A DNA stretch of 7,370 bases from Planctomycetaceae bacterium (lineage in GTDB: Bacteria > Planctomycetota > Planctomycetia > Pirellulales > UBA1268), in assembly GCA_947453875.1 (NCBI GenBank), contig CANGIH010000113.1, positions 1 to 7,370 on the forward strand, written 5' to 3'. How positions within the stretch are numbered: position 1 is the stretch's first letter; every line of letters begins with the position of its first letter. Positions 6,801 through 7,370 of the stretch are shown one piece after another. The position numbers and the translations under genes are program-made. Under the pieces are notes generated by a model. It was given only the letters and a program-made list of their open reading frames with translations. It was not told the origin of the DNA and searched no databases.

Positions 6801-6888
6801 AGAGCGCCCGCGAGGCGTCGTCGCAGAGCACCTCGCCCGCCACGACCCCGCGCAGGTCCTCCTCGATCCGTTGCCGTTCCTGATCCAT
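3838..6888 (-). CDS. FAD-binding and (Fe-S)-binding oxidoreductase, D-lactate/2-hydroxyacid dehydrogenase-like
   Basis: This 1016-residue fusion looks like a GlcD/Dld-type flavoprotein joined to a GlpC-type electron-transfer unit. Residues about 40-270 form the PCMH FAD domain (RGAGTSLTGDSLGPG at 70-84, TTIGGMIGRNTSGSR at 136-150, GTLGIVTEA at 257-265). Residues 285-525 form the FAD-linked oxidase C-terminal domain, with His436 and His443 (HAAHGQLH) and Glu480 in metal-site positions and LLNPGKI near 520. An Ala/Pro/Gly linker (about 530-580) follows. Next come two [4Fe-4S] motifs: C589, C592, C595, C605 and C650, C653, C656, C660. A CCG-type region has C897 (PCHL), C927 (GCSGMAG) and C967-x2-C970. 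It probably oxidises a D-2-hydroxyacid and passes electrons through the clusters; the substrate is unknown. Gln481 replaces the usual His of the EHG motif. No membrane segment. I chose the ATG at 6888 (MDQERQ) over upstream frame extension because it starts the family-like sequence and clears the preceding gene by 22 nt; its Shine-Dalgarno is weak. moaD starts 4 nt after its stop. Confidence 0.9.
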   Translation of the reverse strand: MDQERQRIEEDLRGVVAGEVLCDDASRALYATDGSLFEIWPQVVVRPRCVDDVAATVRWAAERGVPVHARGAGTSLTGDSLGPGVVIDCSRFLRRIVATTEQTVRVQPGVVGLQLEEHLQRRGRTFGPDPAAAAVTTIGGMIGRNTSGSRFLRHGAVRGRLAAAQVVLADGTVVELEPTLPRLLPPPAGGPQPGAPGDPAARVAVLAVGVDELLSASAAVIAAGQPSGRCSHGGYRLDDIRRDGLIDLPRLICGAAGTLGIVTEATLRTVPADGATAVALFLFDSLEKAGQASLRLAPLAPSACDLFDKRHLALARGSRVDFDLLIPPIADAGLLVEFTADTPASASDRLDDAIRRIQGVKRLCIDIRRADDAWDAAKFWDLSRHLVSTLHGVRGVSRPVPFVEDIVVPPEVLPDFLGRLQGVLKRQSATAMVFGHAAHGQLHVRPYADPANPADREGLIRLAEALYAEVVEVGGSIGGEQGLGLSRTGFFERFYPDLAGVFGRLKRLFDPAGLLNPGKIVRGAGEPGFPFRAPLLAGAVAGADLPVAPGPGTETEGNGVAAGATFPATFSLPVLHWPAPGVAAEVDACNGCGSCRSQGPVGRMCPRYREEPAEESSPRAKANLFGAILSGRLDIKSLSSDSVRAITDTCFNCHQCRVECSAGVDIPALVMQLKGADVAENSLGISRWLLARADGLSRWGGMLAPIANTAIADPRARWLIEKTIGVAQGRKLPRFTGNRTMRWAARRGLTRPSRRGGPRVLYFLDTWARRHDPLLVEAFVGILERHGVGVYIDPRQRSAGMPLIAAGDLTAARKLAAANVRILAEAVRLGHRIVCTEPAAVTAIVHDYPLLVEDDDMQRVVEATCDATTYLWEMHREGRLKLDFGALAARLLYHAPCHLRARAPTSPTEHLLRLVPGLELDAADRGCSGMAGSWGLHHDNHRASLRIGLGLVSAMRGDALDAGATECSACRLQMEQGTTRPTVHPVKLLAKAWGLLPGPAGLDPLLTAGSGRLTTS

Positions 6889-6910
6889 GCGTGCCGTTGT
6901 CCCCGTGGAG

Positions 6911-7370
6911 TCAGCCGCCCGCGGGGCTGCGGGAGGAGAGATCCTTGATCCGCGCCACCTGCTGGCGATGGCGTTCGTGGGTCTCGAGGTCGAAGGGCCC
7001 GAAGCCCTCGGCGCCTGGGCCGCGATACCGGGCGCCACACCGATAGCAGGCGACACAATCGGGAACGAAGAGATAGAGGAGGAGGTCGATCAGTGCCGTG
7101 ACGAAGAGTACGGCGAAGGTGGCCACGAGTTCGCGCATCCCCCAGGTGACGCAACTGGCCAGCAGCCCCACGACGACGATCCCGACCCCGAGCTTCTGCG
7201 GAAAATCCTTGCGGACGAAAAGATCGGCGCTCGGGCAGACGAGGCAACGGGCGAGTCGGCGTGGTACCGACGCCCCCCCACTTCCGCCGGCCGGGGCGGT
7301 CACGAAGGCATCGGCGGGCACTTCGAGCGCCGTGCCACAGTGGCTGCAGGCAAGAACCGGCAGCGTCTCG
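6911..7370 (-). CDS. zinc-ribbon membrane protein, 5' end cut off by the window edge
   Basis: The frame stays open to the right edge, so the true start is outside and 152 residues are visible (numbered from the edge). An N-terminal zinc ribbon is formed by C8-x2-C11 (CSHC) and C42-x2-C45 (CLVC), with a Gly/Ala-rich spacer between. Then come two hydrophobic segments that look like transmembrane helices, about 60-78 and 82-102, separated by a short polar turn. A second cysteine set follows: C105, C108 and C111 (CVACYRC), with FDLETHERHRQQ behind it. From memory this matches a conserved planctomycete family without known function. A GTG at 7321 could be read as a start, but it would split the first zinc ribbon, so I reject it. 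The likely topology has both cysteine-bearing ends on the same side of the membrane. It precedes the FAD/Fe-S gene by 22 nt and is presumably in the same operon; a partner or regulatory role there is only a guess. Confidence 0.75.
   Translation of the reverse strand, partial: ETLPVLACSHCGTALEVPADAFVTAPAGGSGGASVPRRLARCLVCPSADLFVRKDFPQKLGVGIVVVGLLASCVTWGMRELVATFAVLFVTALIDLLLYLFVPDCVACYRCGARYRGPGAEGFGPFDLETHERHRQQVARIKDLSSRSPAGG

Larger units (their letters stand above)
356..7370 (-). other. single packed operon around molybdopterin dithiolene formation
   Basis: Seven consecutive same-strand genes have no intergenic space above 22 nt, and several stops and starts overlap (TGATG, ATGA, 13 nt). 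No internal promoter or terminator stands out. The order is zinc-ribbon membrane protein, FAD/Fe-S oxidoreductase, moaD, moaE, moaA, cysteine desulfurase-like enzyme, YkgJ protein. The left boundary is the convergent hairpin region near 291-355. The right boundary and the promoter are beyond the window. Confidence 0.7.

Noticed and set aside
4066..6948. A 960-codon open frame on the + strand opposite the FAD/Fe-S gene
   Set aside because: It is an antisense shadow produced by GC-rich codon bias in the real gene. Its product is rich in Arg, Gly, Pro and His with no recognisable domain, while the minus strand shows clear flavoprotein and Fe-S motifs.
6889..7056. An upstream extension of the FAD/Fe-S protein to 7056
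   Set aside because: The extra 56 residues overlap the end of the zinc-ribbon gene and look like shadow sequence. The ATG at 6888 begins normal family sequence.

Overview
The window is high-GC, very gene-dense bacterial chromosome. It most likely comes from a planctomycete (Planctomycetota, Pirellulales-like). The reasons are recalled family resemblance, not a search. A tiny lipoprotein carrying GDPVRRAQQLI and EWERIWFLDQPSHMT, a YkgJ-type protein with TWPFWDSNLRTP, a zinc-ribbon membrane protein with CLVC...LFVRKDFPQKLG, and a D-lactate-dehydrogenase-like FAD/Fe-S protein ending in ECSACRLQMEQGTTRPT-HPVKLLA all look like families common in that phylum.

Layout. On the + strand, only positions 20-238 hold a gene: a 72-residue putative lipoprotein with a good Shine-Dalgarno sequence. 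Positions 239-355 are a short convergent intergenic stretch with a stable stem-loop. Everything from 356 to the right edge is one tightly packed minus-strand gene series. In order of transcription (right to left) it holds: a 5'-truncated zinc-ribbon membrane protein; a 1016-residue FAD plus Fe-S oxidoreductase; moaD; moaE; moaA; a class-V PLP enzyme of the cysteine desulfurase type; and a YkgJ-family cysteine-cluster protein. Gaps and overlaps in that order are 22 nt, 4 nt, a 1-2 nt junction, a 4-nt ATGA overlap, 1 nt, and 13 nt (or 4 nt with a GTG start). This strongly suggests one operon with translational coupling. Its promoter lies outside the window.

How the genes fit together. MoaA (with MoaC, not seen here) makes cyclic pyranopterin monophosphate. 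MoaE and MoaD form molybdopterin synthase, which inserts the dithiolene sulfurs. The PLP enzyme keeps the lysine and cysteine expected of a cysteine desulfurase, so it could be the sulfur source for MoaD thiocarboxylate. That makes the centre of the operon a compact molybdenum-cofactor dithiolene module. The FAD/Fe-S protein may be a redox enzyme simply co-transcribed with it, or functionally linked; the sequence alone cannot decide. No mobile element, CRISPR array, rRNA or tRNA was seen. The region reads as ordinary core or near-core chromosome, with a few residue-level oddities noted in the findings.
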